Of a stretch of 32,071 nt of DNA, positions 16,946-24,331 are shown piece by piece. Position 1 is the stretch's first letter, and each line of letters opens with the position of its first letter. The stretch comes from Gammaproteobacteria bacterium (GTDB lineage Bacteria; Pseudomonadota; Gammaproteobacteria; Arenicellales; JAANXG01): assembly GCA_024639325.1 (NCBI GenBank), contig JAHEIO010000033.1:1-32071 (forward strand). The letters run 5' to 3'. Made by a program: the position numbers and the translations under genes. The notes beneath the pieces were generated by a model that did not search any database, was not told the DNA's origin, and saw only the letters and a list, made by a program, of their open reading frames with translations.

Positions 16946-18108
16946 CAATAGGATCGCGGCAGATTTAGAACGTGTTCGGCCACAAAGGAAAGTATGAGGT
17001 TGGTCGAAATCGGCGCGATCTGATAGAGGCGCGTCTCCCGAAACTTGCGCTCGATATCATAATCCCGGGCGAATCCATATCCACCGTGGGTCTGCAGCGC
17101 CACGTTGGCCGCCTCCCACGATGCGTCCGCGGCCAGCAGCTTGGCCATATTGGCCTCGGCACCGCTTTTCACCCCCTGATCGAACAGGTCGGCCGCCTGA
17201 TACCGCATGAGGTCCGCCGCGCGAAGATTGACGTAGGCGCGGGCAATGGGGAACTGGATTCCCTGGTTCTGTCCGATCGGCCGGCCGAACACCTCGCGCT
17301 CTCCGGCGTAGGCGGAAGCCCTGTCGATGAACCAGTAGCCATCACCGATGCACTCCGCGGCAATCAGCGTGCGCTCGGCGTTCATGCCATCCAGTATGTA
17401 TCTGAATCCCCTGCCTTCCTCGCCTATCAGGTTTTCCCGGGGCACCTTGAGGCCGCTGAAGAAAACCTGATTGGTCTCGTGGTTCATCATCGTCTGGATG
17501 GGGTGGACCTCGAGTTCATCTCCAGTCGCCCCCCTCAGATCCACCAGAAACACGGACAATCCCTCCGATTTCTTCTTAACCTGATCCAGCGGCGTCGTTC
17601 GGGCCAGCAGCAGCAACAAATCCGAATGCTGTACCCGGGAGGTCCAAACCTTCTCACCGTAGATTTCGTAGTAGTCCCCTTTGAATTCGGCGCGGGTGCG
17701 CAGTTTGGTGGTATCAGAGCCGGTGTTCGGCTCCGTCACGCCGAAAGCCTGGAGCCGCAACTGTCCGCTCGCGATTTCAGGCAGAAACTTATTCTTTTGC
17801 TCAGGCGAGCCATGGCGGAGTATCGTTCCCATGGTATACATCTGCGCGTGGCACGCGCCCGCGTTGCCGCCACAGCGATTGATCTGCTCCAGGATGACGG
17901 AGGCCTCGGCCATACCCAGTCCGGTACCGCCGTATTCCTCCGGGATCAGAGCGGACAGCCATCCCGCATCCGTCAGCTCTTTTACGAATGCCTCGGGATA
18001 GTCACGGCTATCATCCAGTTCACGCCAGTACTCGTCACCAAACCGCTCACATAGAGCCGAGACGGCCTCACGAAGTTCAGGATAACGATCGGTGTTCGCA
18101 TTTATCAT
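16945..18108 (-). CDS. Acyl-CoA dehydrogenase family flavoprotein (helix-G glutamate type)
   Basis: FAD-dependent dehydrogenase of 387 residues. Family signatures are GVTEPNTGSDTTKL (about 123-136), REVFGRPIGQNQG (about 271-283) and QTHGGYGFARDYDIERKFRETR. The C-terminal segment that usually carries the catalytic glutamate is instead LYQIAPISTNLI, with no acidic residue. A glutamate at about 245 in GMNAERTLIAAE aligns with the helix-G base of isovaleryl-CoA and long-chain dehydrogenases, so the enzyme is probably active using that residue (inference). A GAGG sequence lies about twelve bases upstream of the ATG. Its stop overlaps the CoA-transferase start, making a two-gene coupled unit. The gene upstream was once a MaoC-like dehydratase, now a fragment. 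Confidence 0.92.
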   Translation of the reverse strand: MINANTDRYPELREAVSALCERFGDEYWRELDDSRDYPEAFVKELTDAGWLSALIPEEYGGTGLGMAEASVILEQINRCGGNAGACHAQMYTMGTILRHGSPEQKNKFLPEIASGQLRLQAFGVTEPNTGSDTTKLRTRAEFKGDYYEIYGEKVWTSRVQHSDLLLLLARTTPLDQVKKKSEGLSVFLVDLRGATGDELEVHPIQTMMNHETNQVFFSGLKVPRENLIGEEGRGFRYILDGMNAERTLIAAECIGDGYWFIDRASAYAGEREVFGRPIGQNQGIQFPIARAYVNLRAADLMRYQAADLFDQGVKSGAEANMAKLLAADASWEAANVALQTHGGYGFARDYDIERKFRETRLYQIAPISTNLILSFVAEHVLNLPRSY

Positions 18109-18148
18109 TTTTGATAGTTGCCTCGCACAAATGGCTCATTCGGAGGGT

Positions 18149-18280
18149 TCAGCTACGGCATCTGGATTCACCCGCACTGATAACCGTGGATTCGGTCAAG
18201 GTCGTGCCGCCATCGAACACGGGATTGGGCAATCGCACCCCGCCCCAGCCGAGATTGGCGAACAGGTTGTGAGCCCGTAA
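18149..18280 (-). pseudogene. Fragment of a MaoC-like acyl dehydratase
   Basis: Read on the minus strand, about 44 codons give a TAHNLFANLGW segment, then RLPNPVFDGGTTLTES and an ISAGES ending before a TGA at 18149-18151. This order (AHNLFANLG, R-PNPVF-G, T--ES-V, ES-SR) matches the hot-dog-fold MaoC dehydratase family, as in mesaconyl-CoA hydratase-like proteins, from memory. A stop codon (TAA, 18296-18298) lies shortly upstream in frame and there is no start, so only an internal part survives. It sits 41 nt before the acyl-CoA dehydrogenase gene, where an intact hydratase gene would be expected in such operons. It is too short and uninterrupted to be certain. Confidence 0.55.
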
Positions 18281-18523
18281 GTTGAAATAAAGGAATTATG
18301 TTATCAGGAATCGAAGTGCGGCACATGACGCATAGACCGACCAAGCCTCATTTGTATCGACTACCCTGCTCTGTAAATCAGAAACCTGAGTATTTCACCC
18401 AACGTTTTCGCGAACGAAGTGAAGCGGTCCAATATCATTTACAATCCAGGAAACATTGGATTGCCGCATCGTTCCACTCCTCGCTAAGACACAATGAATA
18501 ACAATCACTTGATGACTTCATAA
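18281..18523. other. Intergenic region upstream of the Kef antiporter gene
   Basis: No convincing gene. It is more AT-rich than its neighbours and has an inverted repeat CAATCC/GGATTG at 18442-18463 separated by 10 nt. The open frame at 18298-18501 has no recognisable motif and is not supported. The promoter for the antiporter probably lies here, but no clear -35/-10 pair stands out. Confidence 0.4.
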
Positions 18524-20296
18524 ATGAGTATTCTGCTTGACGCGGCCATATTCTTCAGCGCGGCCATTATCGCGGTTCCCATCGCCAAGCGCTTTGGACT
18601 GGGATCGGTTCTGGGCTACCTCGCCGCCGGGATGGCGATTGGCCCCTGGGGACTGAGGCTGATCACCGATGTACAAGATATCCTGCACTTTGCGGAGCTT
18701 GGGGTCGTATTCCTGCTGTTTTTGATCGGCCTCGAACTCGAACCCAGGCGGCTGTGGGTCATGCGTCGCACCCTATTTGGGCTCGGCTTCACACAGGTAG
18801 CCATCACCGCCATCCCTATCGGATTTACCGCCTGGTTTTTTACGGATACGGTCACCGCCGCAATCATCATCGGCTTTACCCTTGCCCTGTCGTCGACAGC
18901 GTTTGCACTACAGACCCTGAGCGAAAAGAAGCAACTGACGACCCGACACGGCCGCGCGTCATTCGGGATCCTGCTATTTCAGGATATTGCCGTCATCCCT
19001 CTGCTGGCAATTATCCCCCTGGTCGGCGGCGACGATCCCGCCGGGTCTTTTTCATGGCTGGCGCTGGGCAAGACCATCGCAATCCTCGCCGTGGTCGTGC
19101 TTGCCGGGCGATACGTTGTCCGCTATCTGTTCAAGATCATTGCCGAGACCGAGGTGCGGGAAGTCTTCACCGCATTGGCTCTTCTCATCGTCCTGGGCAC
19201 CGCGATAGTTATCGAACAATCCGGATTGTCCATGGCACTAGGCGCATTTATGGCCGGGGTCCTGCTGTCGGAGTCCGAATATCGCCACGCAATCCAGGCG
19301 GACATCGACCCGTTCAAAGGACTGTTGCTGGGGTTGTTCTTCATATCGGTGGGAATGTCGGTCAATTTTGGCCTGCTGCAAACTCATCTTCCACAAATCT
19401 TACTCACGGCAATCGGACTGATGGGCGTGAAGTTCACGATACTGCTGGTGCTCGGGCGCGCTTTCGGATTGCCGTGGAACTCCGCGACCAGCCTTGCCGC
19501 ATTTTTGCCTCAGGGCGGGGAATTCGCATTCGTGATTCTAGGGCTTGCCACCCAAACGCTCATCGTGACGGAAAATATTGCCGATATCGTGATCCTGTCG
19601 GTGACCCTGACCATGGCGCTGACGCCGCTCCTGGTGTCTCTCGTCGAAGCGTTCCAACGTAGAACCGAAAGCGGCGCCGAACCCGGCTTCGATTCCATGC
19701 CGGAACACGAACCTTCGATCATCATCGCGGGTTTCGGCCGGGTGGGACAGATCGTAGCCCGCATTTTGCGCGCGAAGAAAATCGGTTTCACCGCGTTGGA
19801 CAACAGCCCGGGGCATGTGGACTTCGTCAAGCGCTACGGCAACAAGATCTACTACGGCGATGCGTCACGGATGGAACTCCTTCGCTCGGCCCATGCCGAA
19901 AAGGCTTCGCTGTTCATCCTCACCATCAGCAATGTCGAGAGTTCGCTGAAAACCGCGGAATTGGTGTCCCGGCATTTCCCGAACCTCAAGATCCTCGCCA
20001 GGGCCCGCAACAGAAAACACGCCTATCAGCTGATGGACCTGGGCATCACACACATCTGGCGCGACACCTTTTACTCCAGCCTCAAGATGGCGGAGGCCAC
20101 GCTCGAGTCACTGGGGATGCCGAGAAGCGAAAGCACGGATATCGTGGAAACATTCAGAAAACACGACGAACAACGACTCAAAGATCACCACCACACATAC
20201 ACCGACGAGGACCGCCTGATCTATCTGTCAAAGAAGTCGGCGAGTGAACTCGAAGAGATGTTTGAACAGGACGAGAGAGAGAAGAACGGCGGTTAG
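18524..20296 (+). CDS. Kef-type K+/H+ antiporter (CPA2) with C-terminal RCK/TrkA-N domain
   Basis: Inner-membrane monovalent cation:proton antiporter of 590 residues. Residues 1 to about 380 form roughly twelve hydrophobic helices of the Na_H_Exchanger fold, with conserved segments LGYLAAGMAIGP, LFLIGLELEPRRLW, SSTAFALQ and FQDIAVIPLLAI. From about residue 400 a Rossmann RCK_N domain begins with IIIAGFGRVGQIV, the NAD-binding GxGxxG motif, and ends near 515. A charged tail follows. KefB/KefC proteins release K+ under electrophile stress and are gated by glutathione adducts; no KefF/KefG ancillary gene is adjacent, so that regulation is not shown. The ATG has no strong ribosome site. It ends convergently with a small gene, separated by a strong hairpin. 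Confidence 0.93.
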   Translation: MSILLDAAIFFSAAIIAVPIAKRFGLGSVLGYLAAGMAIGPWGLRLITDVQDILHFAELGVVFLLFLIGLELEPRRLWVMRRTLFGLGFTQVAITAIPIGFTAWFFTDTVTAAIIIGFTLALSSTAFALQTLSEKKQLTTRHGRASFGILLFQDIAVIPLLAIIPLVGGDDPAGSFSWLALGKTIAILAVVVLAGRYVVRYLFKIIAETEVREVFTALALLIVLGTAIVIEQSGLSMALGAFMAGVLLSESEYRHAIQADIDPFKGLLLGLFFISVGMSVNFGLLQTHLPQILLTAIGLMGVKFTILLVLGRAFGLPWNSATSLAAFLPQGGEFAFVILGLATQTLIVTENIADIVILSVTLTMALTPLLVSLVEAFQRRTESGAEPGFDSMPEHEPSIIIAGFGRVGQIVARILRAKKIGFTALDNSPGHVDFVKRYGNKIYYGDASRMELLRSAHAEKASLFILTISNVESSLKTAELVSRHFPNLKILARARNRKHAYQLMDLGITHIWRDTFYSSLKMAEATLESLGMPRSESTDIVETFRKHDEQRLKDHHHTYTDEDRLIYLSKKSASELEEMFEQDEREKNGG

Positions 20297-20310
20297 TGAA
20301 ACAAAGAAGA

Positions 20311-20337
20311 GTACCGCGCCCGGTCAGGGCGCGGTAC
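20311..20337. terminator. Strong hairpin terminator between convergent genes
   Basis: GTACCGCGCCC and GGGCGCGGTAC form a perfect 11-bp stem around the loop GGTCA, 15 nt after the antiporter stop and 46 nt after the stop of the opposing small gene. On the minus strand it is followed by the T-rich TCTTCTTTGTTT, so it best fits a rho-independent terminator for the small gene; on the plus strand no T-run follows. Confidence 0.65.
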
Positions 20338-20383
20338 CAAGCCCAATAGCGAGGAATCTCAGGGACTCGAAAAGAATGGGGCT

Positions 20384-20626
20384 CTACCTCGCCAGGCTTT
20401 GCAGTGACGGTAGCCGCAGGGCTGCCAGCCACTGACGATACGCGGGAGTCCGGTTTCGGGTATTGTTGGCGGCCTTGATTGGAACATCATCCACCGGGTT
20501 CAACTCTACGGACAACCAATGGTGGCATGGTCGACCAGCCGAATACGGTAATACCGGTCCGTTGATCAACTCAGGGTGCTCGTACAGAATCTCATCTGTC
20601 AGCGGCACGAATACTGCTTTACCCAT
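20384..20626 (-). CDS. Small conserved-looking hypothetical protein (may start further upstream at ATT)
   Basis: An 80-residue frame from ATG 20626 with protein-like composition and segments such as AVFVPLTDEILYEHPELI and GRPCHHWLSVELNP; no known domain is recognised. GGAG lies about eleven bases before this ATG. The reading frame stays open for 32 further codons upstream, with coding-like content (PEDALERLGDFTK), to an ATT at 20722 preceded by GGGAG at four-base spacing, directly after an in-frame TAA at 20732-20734. No ATG, GTG or TTG occurs in that extension. The gene may therefore be 112 codons with a rare ATT start. It ends before a strong terminator. It could be cytoplasmic and regulatory, but no function can be assigned. 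Confidence 0.55.
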   Translation of the reverse strand: MGKAVFVPLTDEILYEHPELINGPVLPYSAGRPCHHWLSVELNPVDDVPIKAANNTRNRTPAYRQWLAALRLPSLQSLAR

Positions 20627-20740
20627 TTTGGTGAAGTCTCCCAGTCGTTCCAGCGCATCTTCCGGATTCGAGCAACGGGGCCTCCGTGCGTTCTGGACGA
20701 CTGCTGTTCTGCTAAGTTGAATTAAACTCCCTTAGTCTGT

Positions 20741-20759
20741 CTAATTCTGGGATAATTAG
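20741..20759. promoter_or_regulatory. Dyad upstream of the two-component system
   Basis: CTAATT and AATTAG form a perfect inverted repeat around a 7-nt centre, about 90 nt before the response-regulator start and just upstream of the small divergent gene. It could be an operator in the shared promoter region (20723-20849), which is AT-rich and otherwise without genes. A TTGTTT sequence near 20790 is a possible -35 box. Weak evidence. Confidence 0.25.
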
Positions 20760-20849
20760 TGGCAATTTCGTGGTGTCTACGATAGTTAAAGTTGTTTCAC
20801 TAGAATCTAATGTATCTTATTGTCTTAAAGAATAAACGCTGAGTGATCC

Positions 20850-21548
20850 ATGTTAAGAAGCATTGCAATTGTCGAGGACGATGTCGACCAACGCGAAAAT
20901 TACGCCGACGCACTGATTGCGAACGGGTTCAATGTCCGGACTTATGGGAATCGCGTGGATGCTTTCGCGGGCATGAAACTGAACCTTCCGGACTTAGCGA
21001 TCCTGGACATCATGCTGGAAGACGAGATTGACGGCGGCTTCGATTTGTGCCGTGACCTGCGCGCCATTGCACCCAAACTACCGATTATTTTTCTCACCGC
21101 GCGGGACACGGACATCGATCGCGTATCGGGGCTACGACTCGATGCATGGGACTACCTGACCAAGCCGGTGAACCTGCAATTTCTCTCCGTGCGCGTAACT
21201 TCCCTTTTCCGAATCGTTGACACTCTGCATACGCAGACTACCGAACTCGAGGCTATCCTGAGATTAGGTCCGCTGATGCTCGATCCAAATAGTATGTCGG
21301 TGAGATGGGACAACAACGAGGTCAATCTCACACTCACCGAGTTCTGGCTGGTGCAGGCCCTGGCCAAGCGCCCGGGTCATGTCAAAACCTATGAAAATCT
21401 GATGCAGATCACACGGCAGAGCTACGTGGAACGTAACACCATCAACGGCTACGTCCGCCGCATACGGAAAAAATTCAAGGAAGTCGATCCCAAATTTTCG
21501 ATGATCCAGACCGTATTCGGTGTAGGATACCGCTGGCAACCCGAGTAA
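20850..21548 (+). CDS. OmpR/PhoB-type response regulator, similar to the dedicated-sortase-system regulator family
   Basis: A 232-residue DNA-binding response regulator. The receiver domain spans about 4-120 with acidic pocket residues in VEDD (about 8-11), phosphoacceptor Asp53 in LAILDIML, and the conserved lysine in LTKPVN. A winged-helix trans_reg_C domain follows (about 140-230), with LTEFWLV, NLMQI, YVRRIRKKF and VFGVGYRW. The N-terminal pattern (QRENYADAL, DEIDGGFDLCRDL, RDTDIDRVSGLRL) resembles what I recall of the family called proteobacterial dedicated sortase system response regulator. It is followed after 15 nt by its kinase. No sortase gene is in the window, so the target is unknown. 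As a response regulator it is secure; the subfamily is inference. Confidence 0.9.
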   Translation: MLRSIAIVEDDVDQRENYADALIANGFNVRTYGNRVDAFAGMKLNLPDLAILDIMLEDEIDGGFDLCRDLRAIAPKLPIIFLTARDTDIDRVSGLRLDAWDYLTKPVNLQFLSVRVTSLFRIVDTLHTQTTELEAILRLGPLMLDPNSMSVRWDNNEVNLTLTEFWLVQALAKRPGHVKTYENLMQITRQSYVERNTINGYVRRIRKKFKEVDPKFSMIQTVFGVGYRWQPE

Positions 21549-21563
21549 GGGATACAATTACAT

Positions 21564-23741
21564 ATGGCCAAGGCCCAAGATTCCCGTGGTCTTAGCATTC
21601 GATCGAAGCTTCTCTTCGTAGCGTTAGCACTCATCCTGATCCCTTGGATGGGGTACGAATACGTTAAAGGCATGAAGACCTTCCTGCTGCAGGGTCAGGA
21701 GAGTGCGCTGAGCCTGACCGCACGCGCTGTCTCCACAGTCCTCAATGATCGTCCTGAATTCTTCGACCCAAAGACTGGTGCGTCGGAACTCATCGGTAAG
21801 CCTACCGATTTGTACGCTTACTCCCTGCCCAATTTCATACGTCTTGACGGCGATGTGAGCGACTGGGGGGAACTGCTTGAGCAGACACTGAGATATGATG
21901 GTTCGAACGGACTCACGTGTGATCTGGACTACGACCCCGATACGCTGAGCTATGAATCGATCATCGGCTACCGAGGATCCTATCTCTACGGTTTGTTTAA
22001 AGTCACCGATGACCATTGGGTGCCCCGCGACCTGGCAAGACGAAGCCTGGATAACAGCGACCACCTGCGCCTAGTGATCGAAAACCCAGGGGATCGGGTC
22101 AAGCGTTATGTGCTCACCGCGGCGGCGCCCGGACGGATGGCCGTATATCTCATGGACGAAAACTGGAAATACCCGCTGACCGGGGAACCCAACTACGATT
22201 TCGAGGCGGAGCTCACGCCTACCGAAAAAGGCTACGTGGTCGAGCTGCGCCTTCCCAGATTCCTTATCGACTCTCAATCAAGGTTGGGATTCATTGTCGC
22301 GGATGTCGACGATCCCAAGCAGCGGAAAATCGAGCGGGTAATCATCGCTTCAAAGTCTACGGAATCCGACGAACCATTGAGCCGTCTGCTCATCCACTCT
22401 CCCGAAGTCGCCAAAATATTACGGGGGCTCAACCGACCCGTTGCACGGATCTGGGTGCTCGATCGTCAGCAGCAGGTGCGTGCAGTCGTCGGAAAACTAT
22501 CCCGTGACCTGCCCGCAGAGCCAATACCGACATCGTTGGGAGAACGGTTCAAGCGCTGGTACGACGGCGTGCTCCACGACATCTACAACCGGATTATCGG
22601 AGGCACGGAGACTAATTTCGAAGATATCGCCACCGATGTTGCCGAACGTAACGATGAGATATTCAAGCGGGCCATCGCCGGGGTGCCCCAGACGGAACGA
22701 AGGCCGTCACTGGACGGAAAATCAGAGATATTGATGGCGGCAAACCCAGTCTGGTCCGCCGACCAGGTCCTGGGAGTGGTTGTCGTAGAACAGAGCAGCA
22801 ACGAGATCCTGAGCAGCCAGATCCAGATCCTGGAAAACGTAATCAGCGTGACCCTGCTGGTCATCGTCATCATCACGGCAGCGCTGATTCTGTTTGCGTC
22901 GCGGTTGACACTGCGCATCCACCGTCTGCGAAACGCCACGGATTCGGCTATTGGTCCTGACGGAAGGGTACGCAATCCCCAAATCAAAGAAGAGCAGAAT
23001 GCAGGCGATGAGATCGGCGATCTCTCCCGCAGTATCAGCGCCATGCTGGACAGATTAAGCCAGTATACACGCTACCTCGAGGGCCTGCCGGACACCCTCG
23101 CCCACGAGCTGAACAACCCGCTCAACGTAGTCAACTCTTCTCTCGATAATCTGCAGGAAGAGATACCGGCCACGCAAAACAGCAAATACATGACGCGAGC
23201 AAAGAACGGGATCATCAGACTGGGTTCCATTCTAACCAACCTCACCGAGGCGGCGAACCTTGAGGATGCCCTAAACAGCGAATCGCGGGAACGATTCGAT
23301 CTGGTACGACTCGTTTCAAGCTATATCGAGGGTTATCAACTGACCCACCCGGATCGTAAATTCGAACTCGTGATACGCGCTCATCCGCTCAACATCGAGG
23401 GCGTACAGGACCTGATTGCGCAGATGCTGGATAAACTGGCGGACAACGCCGTTGACTTCGGCAAGGAAGGATCCCCCATCCTGTTCAGGCTGGATGAACT
23501 CAACAACTATGCCCGGCTGACCATCATCAACCAGGGCCAACTCCTGCCCCACACCATGACGGACCGGCTGTTCGATCCCATGGTGTCCCTTGGTAAGAAG
23601 AACGCCAAGCAATCACGGCTTGGACTGGGACTTTATGTGGTCAAGCTCATCGCCGAGTTTCATGAAGGACAGGTCGAAGCGGCGAACCGACCCGATGATG
23701 CAGGGGCGATGTTTACGGTTTCGTTGCCGCTGGCGGCGTAA
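21564..23741 (+). CDS. Membrane histidine kinase with a CBM9-like periplasmic sensor (dedicated-sortase-system kinase-like)
   Basis: A 725-residue sensor kinase. TM1 is at about 14-30, followed by a long periplasmic region to about 424. Within it, residues 87-250 look like a carbohydrate-binding family 9-type fold: the opening FIRLDGDVSDWGE, then YLYGLFKVTDDHW and the FIVADVDD end segment. TM2 is at about 426-446, then a HAMP-like linker, and a HisKA domain with phosphoacceptor His514 in LAHELNNPLN. The HATPase end has DNAVDFG, NQG and RLGLGLYVVKL. AAGGGA precedes the ATG. It is paired with the response regulator 15 nt upstream and ends before a candidate terminator. It probably senses an envelope or polysaccharide signal. 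Confidence 0.88.
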   Translation: MAKAQDSRGLSIRSKLLFVALALILIPWMGYEYVKGMKTFLLQGQESALSLTARAVSTVLNDRPEFFDPKTGASELIGKPTDLYAYSLPNFIRLDGDVSDWGELLEQTLRYDGSNGLTCDLDYDPDTLSYESIIGYRGSYLYGLFKVTDDHWVPRDLARRSLDNSDHLRLVIENPGDRVKRYVLTAAAPGRMAVYLMDENWKYPLTGEPNYDFEAELTPTEKGYVVELRLPRFLIDSQSRLGFIVADVDDPKQRKIERVIIASKSTESDEPLSRLLIHSPEVAKILRGLNRPVARIWVLDRQQQVRAVVGKLSRDLPAEPIPTSLGERFKRWYDGVLHDIYNRIIGGTETNFEDIATDVAERNDEIFKRAIAGVPQTERRPSLDGKSEILMAANPVWSADQVLGVVVVEQSSNEILSSQIQILENVISVTLLVIVIITAALILFASRLTLRIHRLRNATDSAIGPDGRVRNPQIKEEQNAGDEIGDLSRSISAMLDRLSQYTRYLEGLPDTLAHELNNPLNVVNSSLDNLQEEIPATQNSKYMTRAKNGIIRLGSILTNLTEAANLEDALNSESRERFDLVRLVSSYIEGYQLTHPDRKFELVIRAHPLNIEGVQDLIAQMLDKLADNAVDFGKEGSPILFRLDELNNYARLTIINQGQLLPHTMTDRLFDPMVSLGKKNAKQSRLGLGLYVVKLIAEFHEGQVEAANRPDDAGAMFTVSLPLAA

Positions 23742-24331
23742 ATTAACGCTAAGTCTGAATTAGGCACTAGCCAGCATTTCGTCCGATCAAACTTGATACG
23801 GAAGGTATAGCAATCCTGTCACCTCGAACATCGTAATTGTGTGGTGCCCGGGGCCGGAATCGTGCCCCTTGTTTTATCAATAAGACACCAAATTCCATTT
23901 ACCCGTGTCTCGTTTCCATTCACAGGCTCCGATTGGTCAAGATCAGCCTGCATAGTTTCGTCAGTTGCGTTCGGGGCGTTTGTAAGTTCGCACAAAGATG
24001 GAAGCCACTACCCGAACTGACTTCGAAATCTCAGATCAAACCCCGTAGCACTCGTAGCGAAACTTGGCAATGGGTTTGCCCATGGCCAATCAAATCCATC
24101 TGCCGTTATGTGAGTATTTGATGGCATCGGCGCGTTGAGGCGCGCCGGGACAATCGGGAAAGGTAAGGCTGGCCGGTTACCAACCAACGCGGTCCAAAGA
24201 AATCTGCCCATCCAAAACTTTTTGCTCAGTGCGCTATGGTGGAGAAAGCCGTCGTTTGTTAACAAACAGGTGCTGGGAAATCAGATAGAGACAGTCTACC
24301 CCGTCGCCTATCCAGAGGATCATTTTTTTTC
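23742..24331. other. Intergenic region between convergent signalling genes
   Basis: About 590 nt with no gene I can support. Contents seen: the kinase terminator candidate (23850-23875), a CGGCGCG/CGCGCCG hairpin with 6-nt loop at 24128-24147, and the perfect 14-bp palindrome GTTTGTTAACAAAC at 24254-24267. Composition is less GC-rich than the flanking genes. The open frames at 23837-24121 (plus) and 24008-24265 (minus) show no recognisable domain or codon bias. It may be a decayed gene or insertion scar. Confidence 0.45.
23850..23875 (+). terminator. Candidate rho-independent terminator after the histidine kinase gene
   Basis: GGGGC and GCCCC form a 5-bp stem around a 9-nt loop and are followed at once by TTGTTTT. 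It lies about 108 nt after the kinase stop on the same strand. The stem is short but GC-only. Confidence 0.45.

Noticed and set aside
18298-18501. 67-codon plus-strand ORF before the antiporter
   Set aside because: No domain, no ribosome site and no homology I recognise; likely chance.
24008-24265. 85-codon minus-strand ORF downstream of the GGDEF-EAL gene
   Set aside because: Looked briefly like a decayed transposase fragment, but no transposase motif or terminal repeats could be found.
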